A stretch of 64,000 nucleotides of DNA, taken from contig NZ_JALDST010000001.1 of NCBI RefSeq assembly GCF_022747945.1, forward strand, positions 2,418,001 to 2,482,000, in the 5' to 3' direction. Under the pieces are notes generated by a model. It was not told the origin of the DNA. It made no database searches and saw only the letters and a list, made by a program, of their open reading frames with translations. Positions within the stretch are counted from its first letter, which is position 1, and every line of letters starts with the position of its first letter. Shown in pieces: positions 1-8,018 of the stretch. The stretch is from Micromonospora sp. R77. GTDB taxonomy: Bacteria; Actinomycetota; Actinomycetes; Mycobacteriales; Micromonosporaceae. The position numbers and the translations under genes are program-made.

Positions 1-476
1 CGGCCCCGGGGAGCCGGGTCGTCGTACCCCTCTCCAGCCGGCACCCGGGCACGCCCGCCGACCGCCTCGTCAGCCGGCGCAGCGGTGACACCCGCGGCGG
101 CGGCGATGCCCGCGGCCATCGCGTCGAGCCGGCGGCGCATCGCGGTGACCGAGTCCTCGGCCCGCTGCGCCTGGTCCATGGCCTGGTTGCCGCGCTGGGC
201 GGCGGCCACGATCTCGGCCCGCAGCTCCCGGCGCAGCTGCTCGATCTCGTCGCCCAACTCGACGGCGGGAGCGCCGCCCTCGGCCCGCAACGCGATGGAG
301 AGGCCGATCAGGACGACGGCCAGGATGGCGAGCACGGCACCGAACCGCAGCGGACCGTTGCCGTCGGCCACCAGCAGGATCAGCGCGGCCAGGGGCGCGA
401 GCCCCACCCCGATCCAGAACAGGACGGTCAGCAGGGCGGGAGTGCGCTTCTCGGCGAGAGCAACCGGGGCGGGCAT
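1..476 (-). CDS. Membrane protein with cytoplasmic coiled coil, C-terminus cut by window edge
   Basis: The minus-strand frame starting at the ATG at 476 stays open to the window edge, so the C-terminus is missing. It begins MPAPVALAEKRTP, followed by two closely spaced hydrophobic segments (about residues 13-32 and 40-58). A charged segment of about 60 residues rich in Glu, Arg, Gln and Ala (IEQLRRELRAEIVAAAQ...) then looks like a coiled coil, ending in an Ala/Pro-rich tail. This amino acid composition is far more natural than the Arg/Ser-rich readings of the overlapping frames. No family was recognised. It lies downstream of the transporter terminator and is probably an independent unit. Confidence 0.6.
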   Translation of the reverse strand, partial: MPAPVALAEKRTPALLTVLFWIGVGLAPLAALILLVADGNGPLRFGAVLAILAVVLIGLSIALRAEGGAPAVELGDEIEQLRRELRAEIVAAAQRGNQAMDQAQRAEDSVTAMRRRLDAMAAGIAAAAGVTAAPADEAVGGRARVPAGEGYDDPAPRG

Positions 477-552
477 GGCTGTGCACAGTACCGAGAGTTC
501 CGGCCCCGGGGAACGGGCCGAAAGCACCGATGTGCCCCGGTGAGAAGGGAAA

Positions 553-595
553 TCCGGCCGCCGCCGGACCCTCAGTGGGCCCGGCGGCGGCCGGA
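553..595 (-). terminator. Perfect 15-bp hairpin terminator behind the binding-protein gene
   Basis: Arms 553-567 and 581-595 are exact reverse complements (TCCGGCCGCCGCCGG type) around a 13-base loop. Read on the minus strand, the hairpin starts six bases after the stop of the substrate-binding protein gene and is followed by TTTCCC. It is a good intrinsic terminator for the minus-strand transporter operon. Confidence 0.75.
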
Positions 596-600
596 ATCGG

Positions 601-1605
601 TCAGCTGGCGGCGAGCGCCGCGTCGGAGGAGAAGACCAGACCGACGCTGGCGCTGCCGGTCTTCAGGGCGTTCTTGGTCTGCGGCCCACCGGCGTCCAGC
701 GAGCTGAACGAGCCGGCCTTGAAGTCGTAGACCTGGACCAGGCCGGCCTGGCACTTCGGCCGCTGCGGGCACTCCGGCGGGCCGGCCAGCACGGTGGCCT
801 GGCCGGAGCACTTGGCCGCCAGGTCGGAGAGGCTGGTCACGCCGTACTTGTCGGCGAAGGCCTTGGTCACCGCGAAGGCGTTCTGGTCCTGCGCGGCGGC
901 CGGCTTGCCGAAGCTGATGCCGGCCTTGTCACCCGCGGCCTTGAGCGCGGCCACCGTCTTGTCCAGCTCCGGCGAGGAGACCGGCTGGGCGTCCTTGCCG
1001 TTGGCCTTGGTGTTCAGGAACTCGGCCATGGTGGCCGCGTACTCCGGGACGACCTGGATCTCGCCCTTCTCCAGGGCCGGCTCGTAGAGCTCCCGGTTTC
1101 CGACGGTCTGCACCTTGACCTGGTAGCCGGCCGAGGTGAGCGTGATCTTGTAGAGCTCGGCGAGGAGCTGGCTCTCGCTGAAGTTGCCGGCGCCGACCAC
1201 GATCGACCCGCCCGGACCCTTCTCCACCCCCGAGGTGAGCCCGTTGGCGTCCGCGAACTCCTTCGCCGCCACCTGCGGGGTCTTCCGGTCCACGTCGACG
1301 GCCTTGTTCAGCCCGATCAGCTTCGGCGTGTCCAGCGCCGCGGAGACCTTGTCCAGCGCGGCCAGGAGCTGCGGGTTGGCCGCCTTGGCGTTGACCGCCG
1401 GGATGATGTTGTCGGTGTTCTGGAGCTTCTTGTCGTCGTTGAGGACCATTAGCTGGTCACCCGCGACCGGGGCGCACCCCGCCCCGGAGGCACCCTTGTC
1501 CGGCGCGTCGGTGCCCGAGGAACCGGCGTCGCCGCAGCCGGTGAGGAGCCCGGCCGCGGTCAGGGCCCCCATCGCGCCGATCGCCAGCCGTGTACGTGCG
1601 CGCAT
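601..1605 (-). CDS. Osmoprotectant ABC transporter substrate-binding lipoprotein, circularly permuted
   Basis: This is a 334-residue lipoprotein of the glycine betaine/choline/carnitine binding family (OpuAC; OpuCC/OsmX type). The ATG at 1605 follows a purine-rich GGAAGGCGGG stretch. The signal peptide ends in a lipobox (LLTGC, Cys about residue 23). The domain order is unusual. Residues about 38-115 (LMVLNDDKKLQ..DNIIPAVN..LNKAVDVD..AAKEFADANGL) match the C-terminal end of ordinary OpuCC proteins. Residues about 125-334 begin with the usual mature N-terminal strand (IVVGAGNFSESQLLAELY), include the GEIQVVPEYAATM motif and end at VFSSDAAL, where the missing end would normally follow. It lies downstream of the two permease genes. 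The exact ligand is not readable from sequence. Confidence 0.85.
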   Translation of the reverse strand: MRARTRLAIGAMGALTAAGLLTGCGDAGSSGTDAPDKGASGAGCAPVAGDQLMVLNDDKKLQNTDNIIPAVNAKAANPQLLAALDKVSAALDTPKLIGLNKAVDVDRKTPQVAAKEFADANGLTSGVEKGPGGSIVVGAGNFSESQLLAELYKITLTSAGYQVKVQTVGNRELYEPALEKGEIQVVPEYAATMAEFLNTKANGKDAQPVSSPELDKTVAALKAAGDKAGISFGKPAAAQDQNAFAVTKAFADKYGVTSLSDLAAKCSGQATVLAGPPECPQRPKCQAGLVQVYDFKAGSFSSLDAGGPQTKNALKTGSASVGLVFSSDAALAAS

Positions 1606-1776
1606 CCTGCCCGCCTTCCGTGTCCCGGCGCGACCCACCGGGTCGGCCGCGTGTCCGACGGGCGATCCGTATCGGTCGCCCGCGATCTCCACCCAACATC
1701 GTCACCGGCGGCACCGACAACCCGAGGGGATCTTCGTCACCGGATCGTCACCCGCCGTCGGGGCGTACCGGACGGA

Positions 1777-2499
1777 TCAGGTCCCTTCGACCGCATTCGC
1801 CGCCCGACGGGCCGCGCGGCGGCGGACCGGGCGCAGCGGGCGCGGGGTGACCGCCCGCTCGACCAGCGCGAGCACCAGCTCCACGGCGATCGCCAGCCCG
1901 GCCACCAGCACGCCACCGGCGATGATCTGACCGCCACCGGCGGCGATGTCCAGCCCGAAGCCGGCCCGGATGATCTGACCGAGACCGCCGCCGTTGACGA
2001 AGGAGGCCAGCGCCGCCGTGGCCACCACCTGCACCGCGGCGGTACGGAAGCCGGTCGCCAGGTAGGGCACGGCCAGCGGCAGCTCCACCCGGCGCAGCAC
2101 CTGCCCGCCGGAGAGCCCCATCCCGCGCGCCGCGTCCCGCGCCTCCGGATCCGCCTGCCGCACCCCCGTGTACGCGTTGGCCAGCAGCGGCGGCACCGCG
2201 AAGACGGCCAGCGCGACCACCACCGACGGTCGGCCGAAGCCGAGGAAGGTCAACGGCAGGATGGTCAACAGGGCGAGCGTGGGCACCGCCAGGCTGACGT
2301 TGGAGACCAGCAGGACCAGGCCGCCGCCCCGACCGCTGTGCCCGAGCCAGAGGCCGAGCGGCCAGGCCACCAGGCAGCCCAGCAGCACCGCGGCGGCCGA
2401 CATCGACAGGTGCTCGCCGAGCCGGTCCAGGACGCCGCCCGGGTTCGTCCAGTTCAGCGGGTCGTTGAGCCAGAGCACCGCCTGCCCGATCGCACTCAT
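1777..2499 (-). CDS. Osmoprotectant ABC transporter permease (OpuCB/OpuCD type), first copy
   Basis: This 240-residue integral membrane protein has about six hydrophobic segments and the inner-membrane component signature (EARDAARGMGLSGGQVLRRVELPLA, cut here: EARDAARGMG, then VELPLA) that contacts the ATPase through the EAA loop. The N-terminus (AIGQAVLWLNDPLNW) is typical of the proWXY/OpuC permease group. It lies 55 bases downstream of the paralogous permease and 171 bases upstream of the binding protein, in the same direction, so the three form one operon. ATG start at 2499. Confidence 0.88.
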   Translation of the reverse strand: MSAIGQAVLWLNDPLNWTNPGGVLDRLGEHLSMSAAAVLLGCLVAWPLGLWLGHSGRGGGLVLLVSNVSLAVPTLALLTILPLTFLGFGRPSVVVALAVFAVPPLLANAYTGVRQADPEARDAARGMGLSGGQVLRRVELPLAVPYLATGFRTAAVQVVATAALASFVNGGGLGQIIRAGFGLDIAAGGGQIIAGGVLVAGLAIAVELVLALVERAVTPRPLRPVRRRAARRAANAVEGT

Positions 2500-2554
2500 C
2501 GTGCCGGCCTTTCGTTCGCGACTGCGGGGCTCCGCTTCGCTGCACTCCTCGCGC

Positions 2555-3241
2555 TCACCGGTTCCGCCCGCGCAGCCAGGGGGTGAGCAGCCGGCCGACG
2601 CCCGCCAGCAGCAGGTCCAGCGCCAGCGCCAGCAGGACGCAGAGCAGCGTGCCGGTCATGATCTGCGCCTTGTAGAAGTTGTTCTGGAAGCCGGCGAAGA
2701 TGAGCTGGCCGAGACCGCCCCGGCCGACCACCACCCCGACCGTGACCAGCGCCACCGTGGAGACGGTCGCCAGCCGCAGGCCGGTGAGGATGCCGGGCAG
2801 CGCGAGCGGCAGCTCGACCCGGAACAGGCGGCCCCAGCGGCCGTACCCCATCCCCTCGGCCGCCTCGCGGACCTCGGGAGGCACCTGGTTCAGCCCGGCC
2901 ACCGCGTTGCGGACGATCACCAGCAGGGCGTACAGCACCACCACGCTGAGCACGGTGACCACCCCGATGCCCAGATAGGGCGCGAGGAAGGCGAAGAGCG
3001 CCAGCGACGGGATCGTGTACAGCACCCCGGTCAGGGCGAGGATCGGCCCGGCCAGCGACCGGAACCAGTACGCCGCCACCGCCAGCGGCAGCGCCACCAC
3101 CGCCGCGATCAGCACCGCCCGCGCGGTGAGCCAGGCGTGCTCGCGCAGCGCGTCGAGGATCGTGTCAGAGTTGTCCCGCACGTACTGCCAGGAGAACCAC
3201 GGGTTACCGGGAGCGGCCCGGTAGCTCAGGTGGAAGGACAC
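2555..3241 (-). CDS. Osmoprotectant ABC transporter permease (OpuCB/OpuCD type), second copy
   Basis: This 228-residue permease with about five or six transmembrane segments carries the EAA-loop motif EVREAAEGMGYG followed by RVELPLALPGI, and the typical GGLGQLIFAGF close to the last helices. It pairs with the neighbouring permease to form the transport channel. The annotated start is a GTG at 3241, only two bases from the start of the divergent ATPase gene. No good ribosome binding site precedes it, so a downstream start, or a promoter inside the ATPase coding region, should be considered. Confidence 0.85.
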   Translation of the reverse strand: MSFHLSYRAAPGNPWFSWQYVRDNSDTILDALREHAWLTARAVLIAAVVALPLAVAAYWFRSLAGPILALTGVLYTIPSLALFAFLAPYLGIGVVTVLSVVVLYALLVIVRNAVAGLNQVPPEVREAAEGMGYGRWGRLFRVELPLALPGILTGLRLATVSTVALVTVGVVVGRGGLGQLIFAGFQNNFYKAQIMTGTLLCVLLALALDLLLAGVGRLLTPWLRGRNR

Positions 3242-3243
3242 AC

Positions 3244-4245
3244 GTGGACGTTACCCCGGACACCACCGTCGACGCCGGACACAGCGCGGCGTCGATCACG
3301 CTGGACGGCATCCGCAAGCGCTATCCGGACGGCACCGAGGCCGTCCGCGAGCTGAGCCTGGAGGTGAAGGCCGGCGAGCTGGTGGTGCTGATCGGGCCCT
3401 CCGGCTGCGGCAAGTCCACCGTGCTCCGCATGATCAACCGGCTGATCGAGCCGACCGCCGGCCGGATCCTGCTCGGCGACGACGACGTCACCGAGGTCGA
3501 CCCGGTCGAGCTCCGCCGTCGGATCGGTTACGTGATCCAGAACGTCGGTCTCTTCCCGCACCAGACGGTCAGCGCCAACGTGGCCACCGTGCCCGGGCTG
3601 CTCGGCTGGTCGCGGGAGCGTACCCGGCAGCGCGTCGACGAGCTGCTGGAACTCGTCGGGCTGGACCCGGCCCAGTTCGGCCGCCGCTACCCGCACGAGC
3701 TCTCCGGCGGCCAGCGGCAGCGGGTCGGGGTGGCCCGGGCCCTCGCCGCCGACCCGGTGGTGCTGCTGATGGACGAGCCGTTCTCGGCCGTCGACCCGAT
3801 CGTCCGGACCCGGCTCCAGGAGGAGTTCCTCCGGCTCCAGGCCGAGGTCCGCAAGACCATCGTGCTGGTCACCCACGACCTGGACGAGGCGGTCCGGCTG
3901 GGCGACCGCATCGCGGTGCTCTCCGAGGGCGGCACGCTCGAGCAGTACGACACCCCGGCCGCCCTGCTCGGCGCTCCCGCCTCGGCGTTCGTCCGCGAGT
4001 TCGTCGGTGCCGACCGGGGCATCCGCCGGCTGGCGGTGACCCCGCTGACCCGGGACGTCCTCGACCCGTTCCCGGCCGGCGACACCACGGACCTGCCGAC
4101 GGTGCCGCTGGGCGGCTCGGCGTACGACGCGCTGGCGGTGCTGCTCACCTCGGCCACCGAGCGGGTGGTGGTCACCGAGGACGACCGCCCGGTCGGGGTG
4201 CTCGACCGGCAGCGCCTGCTCGCCCTCGGCCACCCCGAGCGCTGA
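3244..4245 (+). CDS. Osmoprotectant ABC transporter ATP-binding protein (OpuCA/ProV type)
   Basis: This 333-residue ATPase energises the glycine betaine/choline-type importer. Walker A is GPSGCGKST (about residues 52-60), the Q-loop follows VIQNVGLFPH, the ABC signature is LSGGQRQRVG (about 156), Walker B is VLLMDEPFSAVD and the switch histidine is in VTHDLDEA. The C-terminal 80 residues resemble a reduced CBS-type regulatory tail (RVVVTEDDRPVGVLDRQRLL), as in ProV/OpuCA. The GTG start at 3244 has a strong GGAAGGA site six bases upstream. It is divergent from the permease/binding-protein operon instead of heading it. Confidence 0.9.
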   Translation: MDVTPDTTVDAGHSAASITLDGIRKRYPDGTEAVRELSLEVKAGELVVLIGPSGCGKSTVLRMINRLIEPTAGRILLGDDDVTEVDPVELRRRIGYVIQNVGLFPHQTVSANVATVPGLLGWSRERTRQRVDELLELVGLDPAQFGRRYPHELSGGQRQRVGVARALAADPVVLLMDEPFSAVDPIVRTRLQEEFLRLQAEVRKTIVLVTHDLDEAVRLGDRIAVLSEGGTLEQYDTPAALLGAPASAFVREFVGADRGIRRLAVTPLTRDVLDPFPAGDTTDLPTVPLGGSAYDALAVLLTSATERVVVTEDDRPVGVLDRQRLLALGHPER

Positions 4246-4255
4246 CCCGCCGGTC

Positions 4256-4280
4256 GGGCCGGCCCTGAACGAGCCGGTCC
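4256..4280. terminator. Possible hairpin terminator between convergent genes
   Basis: GGGCCGGC (4256-4263) can pair with GCCGGTCC (4273-4280) with one G-U pair and a nine-base loop, in the 45-base gap between the converging ATPase gene and the next minus-strand gene. There is no T-tract, so this is only a moderate candidate. Confidence 0.35.
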
Positions 4281-4290
4281 GGCCGGACGG

Positions 4291-4791
4291 TCAGGCGCGA
4301 CCGCCGAGGCTGGCCAGGCCGATGACCCAGCCGGCGAAGAAGCCGTAGGTGGCGCCGACGCCGGTGGCCTGGAAGGCGGCGTAGAGCGAGCCGTCCGGCC
4401 CGAGGAGGGCGGCCAGCAGCGCGGCGAAGCCGGCGGCCAGCACGTAGGCGGCCCAACCGGAGAAGAACTGACTGGCCGAGCCCTGCACCCGGGCCACCTG
4501 CGAGGTGGGCAGCAGATAGAGGAAGGTGACCGCCAGGATCACCAGCAGGATGGCGCGCAGGTCGTGCGCGAACACACCCTGCTGCGGGTCGTCGGTGTGC
4601 AGCTTCCAGGCCGGCCAGGCGAGCAGCCGGAGGAAGAAGCCACCGGCGCCGTTCGGGTCGGTGTGGTCCTGCACCCAGCCCACGTACATCGGGCTGCCAC
4701 AGATCGCGACGAGCAGGAAGGCGGCCAGGGAGCCGGTGCCTGCGGCGGTGCCGTACCCGCTGACGGTCCGGGGGCGGTTGGTGAGGGCCAT
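4291..4791 (-). CDS. Four-helix membrane protein of unknown function
   Basis: This protein of about 166 residues begins MALTNRPRTVSGYG and has four hydrophobic segments: about residues 18-35 (LAAFLLVAICGSPMYVGW), 74-92, 105-127 and 135-158. It has a Gly-rich final helix pair. I chose the ATG at 4791 because the longer reading adds only an Arg-rich, low-complexity leader. No enzyme motif is visible and I do not recognise a named family. The following minus-strand gene starts 80 bases upstream (102-residue conserved protein), and they may be cotranscribed. Confidence 0.65.
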   Translation of the reverse strand: MALTNRPRTVSGYGTAAGTGSLAAFLLVAICGSPMYVGWVQDHTDPNGAGGFFLRLLAWPAWKLHTDDPQQGVFAHDLRAILLVILAVTFLYLLPTSQVARVQGSASQFFSGWAAYVLAAGFAALLAALLGPDGSLYAAFQATGVGATYGFFAGWVIGLASLGGRA

Positions 4792-4873
4792 GGGGCGCTC
4801 AGTTCCCGGCCCCCGCCGCCGGGCAAACCTGCGGGTACGCGCCACCGCCGCAGGCCGGCGGGTCGCCATCGCC

Positions 4874-5182
4874 CTAGTGCTTCAGCAGGTAGTCGATGAA
4901 GGCGGCCCGCAGCAGCGGCGCCGACTCCTCGTAACCGTGGCCGGTCAGCTCCCGCCACAGCGCCGACGCCTCGTCGATGGTCGGGCCGACCGAGTTGGGC
5001 GCTCCGTCCAGCGCGGCGGCCTCGTCGGCGTTGGGCAGGTGCCGCAGCACCGACCAGAAGAACCTGACGTCACGCCGCTCCCGGGCCAGGTGGAACGCCT
5101 GCTCGCGGAGCTCCTCGGTGGAGAGTCGGTCGAGCTCGTCGAAGGTACGGCCGCCGGCGCCGGTGGCAGGAGTCTCGGTCAT
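4874..5182 (-). CDS. Small acidic conserved protein of unknown function
   Basis: This 102-residue soluble protein starts MTETPATGAGGRTFDELDRL. It is mostly helical and acidic (STEELREQAFHLARER, RFFWSVLRHLPNADEAAALD) and has no transmembrane segment. The composition and codon pattern look genuine. I do not recognise a family name. The stop lies just upstream of the four-helix membrane protein gene, suggesting a two-gene unit. Confidence 0.6.
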   Translation of the reverse strand: MTETPATGAGGRTFDELDRLSTEELREQAFHLARERRDVRFFWSVLRHLPNADEAAALDGAPNSVGPTIDEASALWRELTGHGYEESAPLLRAAFIDYLLKH

Positions 5183-5240
5183 GCGCCGAGCCTAACCGGC
5201 GAGATCACCGGCGGCCCGTCGGACGCGGCGCGACGCCGGT

Positions 5241-6460
5241 TCACCGGTCGTCGGCGTCCCACCGCTGGGCCCCGGTCTCCCAGCGCGGAGTCGACTCCCA
5301 CGGGTCGACGGCGCTCTCGGTGGCCTGCACCGGCAGCACCGGGGGCCAGTTCTGTGCCCGGCCGGGCCGGGCCAACGACCAGCCGGCGCTGATGGTGCCG
5401 TCGGCGGGCGGGAGGGTCTCGACCTCGCCGGTCGCCGTCCGGGGCCGGCCGAACGCCTCGACCAGGCGGGTGACCAGCAGGCCGAGGGCCAGGGCGACGC
5501 CGCCGACCGCCCACCGGCCGGGTGCCCAGCCCCGGGCGTGCGCCCAGGCGAGGAAGACGGTGACCAGGGACACCGCGATCAGCGTGCCGAACATCCCGCC
5601 CCGGCGGCCGTACGCGCTGGTGCCCGCGAGCAGCGCGGTGCCCACCGCCAGCACCGTCCAGTCCAGTCCGGCGGTGGGCTCGACCGGCCCGTCGCCGTTG
5701 GCCGCGATCAGCACCCCGGCGAGCGCCGCCAGCACGGTCGACACGATCAGCGCCAGCGCGGTCACCACCGCCGCGACCGCGCCCCGACGCCGGGCCGGGT
5801 CGGCAACCGGCCGGAACCGGCCGACCAGCCGCCGGATCGCCCGGACGGCACCGAGCAGTCCGCCGAGGACGGCCACCGCCGCGAAGCCGGCGAAGAGGTA
5901 GAAGGCCGTGCCGCGGGGTCGTACCCGCCCTGGACCGCGACGGGTGCGGTCCGCCGCCCGATGTACACGACCACGCCGGCCGCCGCCGCCAGGCTCGCCG
6001 CCCAGGCGGGCACGTGCAGCAGCACCACCGCCAGGGCGAGGGCGAGGCCGCCGAGCGCGGCGGCCACCAGCGCGGGCAGCAGGGCCGCCCGGACACCCCG
6101 GTCGCCCTGCTCGGCGAAGTGCAGCGCGGCGGCCACCGCGACCGGGCCGACCGCCAGGTTCACCGCGGCGACGCGCAGGCTCAGGCCGGCGGCGAGCACC
6201 AGCAGACCGAGCGCGACCGCGTCGACCAGCAGGGACCTCAGCCCGTCGGCGCGCAGGGCGGCCGCGTCCACCCGCCAGAGCAGGTACGCCACGGCTCCCA
6301 GCCCGGCCAGCAGGAGGATCTCCCAGACCACGTGGACGGCGATCCGGTCCCGGCCGGGCTCACCGTGCAGGGGGTCGTCGAAGACGTTCTCCAGCACCGC
6401 CGCGGGCACTCCGGACGACGGTTCCGCCGACCCGGTCCGGCCCGTTTCGTCGTACCCCAT
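5241..6460 (-). pseudogene. Multi-helix membrane protein, frameshifted in this sequence
   Basis: The frame opens at the ATG at 6460 (MGYDETGRTGSAEPSSG) and encodes several hydrophobic helices, including a segment (LRVAAVNLAVGPVAVAAAL) reminiscent of sugar-type ABC permeases. After VQGGYDP the frame becomes Arg/Ser-rich. The natural sequence resumes one frame over as TAFYLFAGFAAVAVLGG and runs to the stop at 5241, adding about five helices and a Trp/Pro-rich tail. One missing base in the GGGG run at 5915-5918 (CCCC on the coding strand where five C are needed) explains it. The joined product would be about 406 residues. The family is not certain; a transporter-like membrane protein is the best guess. 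It lies downstream of the folate genes in the same direction. Confidence 0.65.
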
Positions 6461-6581
6461 GGCGGGTGCCTCCCACGTCGCGGCCGGCAGGGTCCGACGC
6501 GGCGGGCGGACCGGCGGCGGCCGTTGCTTCCGGTCGCCAGGGACGGTACCTGCGGGCGCGGGTGGCGGGAACCCCCCCGGC

Positions 6582-7115
6582 TCAGCGCTGGCCGGGGCGC
6601 CGGTCCCGGTCGCCGGGCAGCCGGTCCTCGTCGTCCTCCTGCTCCGGCACCCGGCAGGCCCGCTCCAGCCAGAGCGCGGCGGCGACCAGGGCGAGCGAGG
6701 CGAGCAGGCCCGCGCCGGCGGACGGCCGGTCCCCGATCGCGGCGTTGGTGTCCTCCACGAAGAGCCACCCGGTGAGCGCGGCGTACCCGCCGACGAAGAT
6801 GGCCCCGGCCAGCGCGGAAGCCTTGGCCAGCACGACGAACCGGGCCACCAGCAGCGGGTTGACCGGGTCCCGGCCGGGCCGACGCTCGATCCGGGCGCGC
6901 GTGTTGACCGCCGCGTACGCCTCCAGCACCGCGAGCCCGGCCAGCGTGACCACCGGCAGCCAGGGCAGGTTGGGGGTGACGTCGTAGTAGAAGGTGCTGA
7001 TCAGCAGCCAGGCCAGCGCCGCGGCGGCCAGGGCGGCGACGACCAGCGTGGAGATCCGGGTGGGACCCATCCGGAAGTCGGGGTCGCCCCCGCGCGGGGA
7101 CTGCGCCTGGCTCAT
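6582..7115 (-). CDS. DUF3180 family membrane protein
   Basis: This protein of about 177 residues with four transmembrane segments (about 23-41, 51-67, 97-117, 138-152) has the RIERRPGRDPVNPLLVARF loop between helices 2 and 3. This layout and its position directly after folK match the actinobacterial DUF3180 family, whose function is unknown. I prefer the ATG at 7115, with GGAG about nine bases upstream, over a GTG at 7130. It ends in a charged tail (EQEDDEDRLPGDRDRRPG). It is probably cotranscribed with folP-folB-folK. Confidence 0.8.
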   Translation of the reverse strand: MSQAQSPRGGDPDFRMGPTRISTLVVAALAAAALAWLLISTFYYDVTPNLPWLPVVTLAGLAVLEAYAAVNTRARIERRPGRDPVNPLLVARFVVLAKASALAGAIFVGGYAALTGWLFVEDTNAAIGDRPSAGAGLLASLALVAAALWLERACRVPEQEDDEDRLPGDRDRRPGQR

Positions 7116-7134
7116 GCCGTCCGGCTCCACAGGG

Positions 7135-7662
7135 TCATGCGTCCGACTCTAACGCCAGATCGGGCCGGGGACTCAGTTCCAGCGCGTCGGACGCCAGTGG
7201 CTCGGCGTTGAGCAGGTCGGTCAGCCAGCCGTGGCCGGGCAGCCGGCCGTGCGGCTCCATGTCGATCCACGGCCGCAGCACGAAGGCCCGCAGGTGGGCC
7301 CGGGGGTGCGGCAGGGTCAACTCCGCGTCGTCGCTGAGCACCGGCTCGCCCGCGTCGTCCCAGACCGCGATGACGTCCACGTCGAGCGTGCGCGGCCCGA
7401 AGCGGCGTTCCGGGTCGCGGGTCCGGCCGGCCGCCGCCTCGGCGGCGCGGGCCCGGGCCAGCCAGTCCCGCGCGTCCGCCGCCGGGTCCACGACCATGAC
7501 CGCCGCGTTCAGGTACGCCGGCTGGTCGGCGTCCCCCCACGGTGGAGTCTCGTAGACCCCGGACACCACCTGCACCGCGTCGCCGAGCGCGGCCACCACG
7601 CCGCGCAGGTGGGCGAGCCGGTCGCCGAGGTTGCTGCCGATCGACAGCACGGCCCGGGTCAT
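7135..7662 (-). CDS. folK: 2-amino-4-hydroxy-6-hydroxymethyldihydropteridine pyrophosphokinase
   Basis: HPPK (175 residues) transfers pyrophosphate from ATP to 6-hydroxymethyl-7,8-dihydropterin in folate synthesis. The family landmarks are visible: N-terminal LSIGSNLGDR, the substrate-binding VYETPPWG and YLNAAV, and the signature RRFGPRTLDVDVIAV with the Mg-binding Asp pair, then LPHPRAHLRAFVLRP. The ATG at 7662 overlaps the folB stop by four bases (ATGA), so the genes are translationally coupled. The length is typical. Confidence 0.95.
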   Translation of the reverse strand: MTRAVLSIGSNLGDRLAHLRGVVAALGDAVQVVSGVYETPPWGDADQPAYLNAAVMVVDPAADARDWLARARAAEAAAGRTRDPERRFGPRTLDVDVIAVWDDAGEPVLSDDAELTLPHPRAHLRAFVLRPWIDMEPHGRLPGHGWLTDLLNAEPLASDALELSPRPDLALESDA

Positions 7663-8018
7663 CGGGTACGCCGCATCGTGACGGCCACGTCGGCGAAGGT
7701 GTGCGGGATCGGGGCCTCCGGCTTGTGCACGGTGACGGTCGCCGCGCCGACCAGCGGTTCGGCCAGGCAGACCGCGAGCAACCGGTCGGCCAGGGTCTCG
7801 ATCAGGTTGACCGGTTCGCCGGTGACCACCGCGACCAGCTTCTCGGCCAGTTCGCCGTAGTGGACGGTGTCGGTCACCTCGTCGGAGCGGGCGGCCGGGG
7901 CGAGGTCGAGTTCGAGGACGGCGTCGACGACGAACTCCTGCCCCTGGGCGCGCTCGAAGTCGTAGACGCCGTGCCGGCCGTACGCGCGCAGGCCGGTCAG
8001 CTCGATCCGGTCGGTCAT
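7659..8018 (-). CDS. folB: Dihydroneopterin aldolase
   Basis: This 119-residue protein converts 7,8-dihydroneopterin to 6-hydroxymethyl-dihydropterin and glycolaldehyde in the folate pathway. The fold landmarks are the N-terminal IELTGLRAYGRHGVYDFER with the conserved GxHGxxxxE-type segment, the YGELAEKLV region, and VTVHKPEAPIPHTFADVAVT with the catalytic lysine (about residue 100). The size matches single-domain FolB. The start overlaps the folP stop by four bases and the stop overlaps folK, giving a tight folP-folB-folK unit. Confidence 0.95.
   Translation of the reverse strand: MTDRIELTGLRAYGRHGVYDFERAQGQEFVVDAVLELDLAPAARSDEVTDTVHYGELAEKLVAVVTGEPVNLIETLADRLLAVCLAEPLVGAATVTVHKPEAPIPHTFADVAVTMRRTR

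Noticed and set aside
4564..4899. Plus-strand open frame opposite the four-helix membrane gene
   Set aside because: Its product is rich in Gly, Arg, Ala and His with no domain. It mirrors the minus-strand gene and is a normal shadow frame of GC-rich DNA. The same applies to the many long antisense frames opposite ftsH, EccC, dacB and the carboxylase genes.
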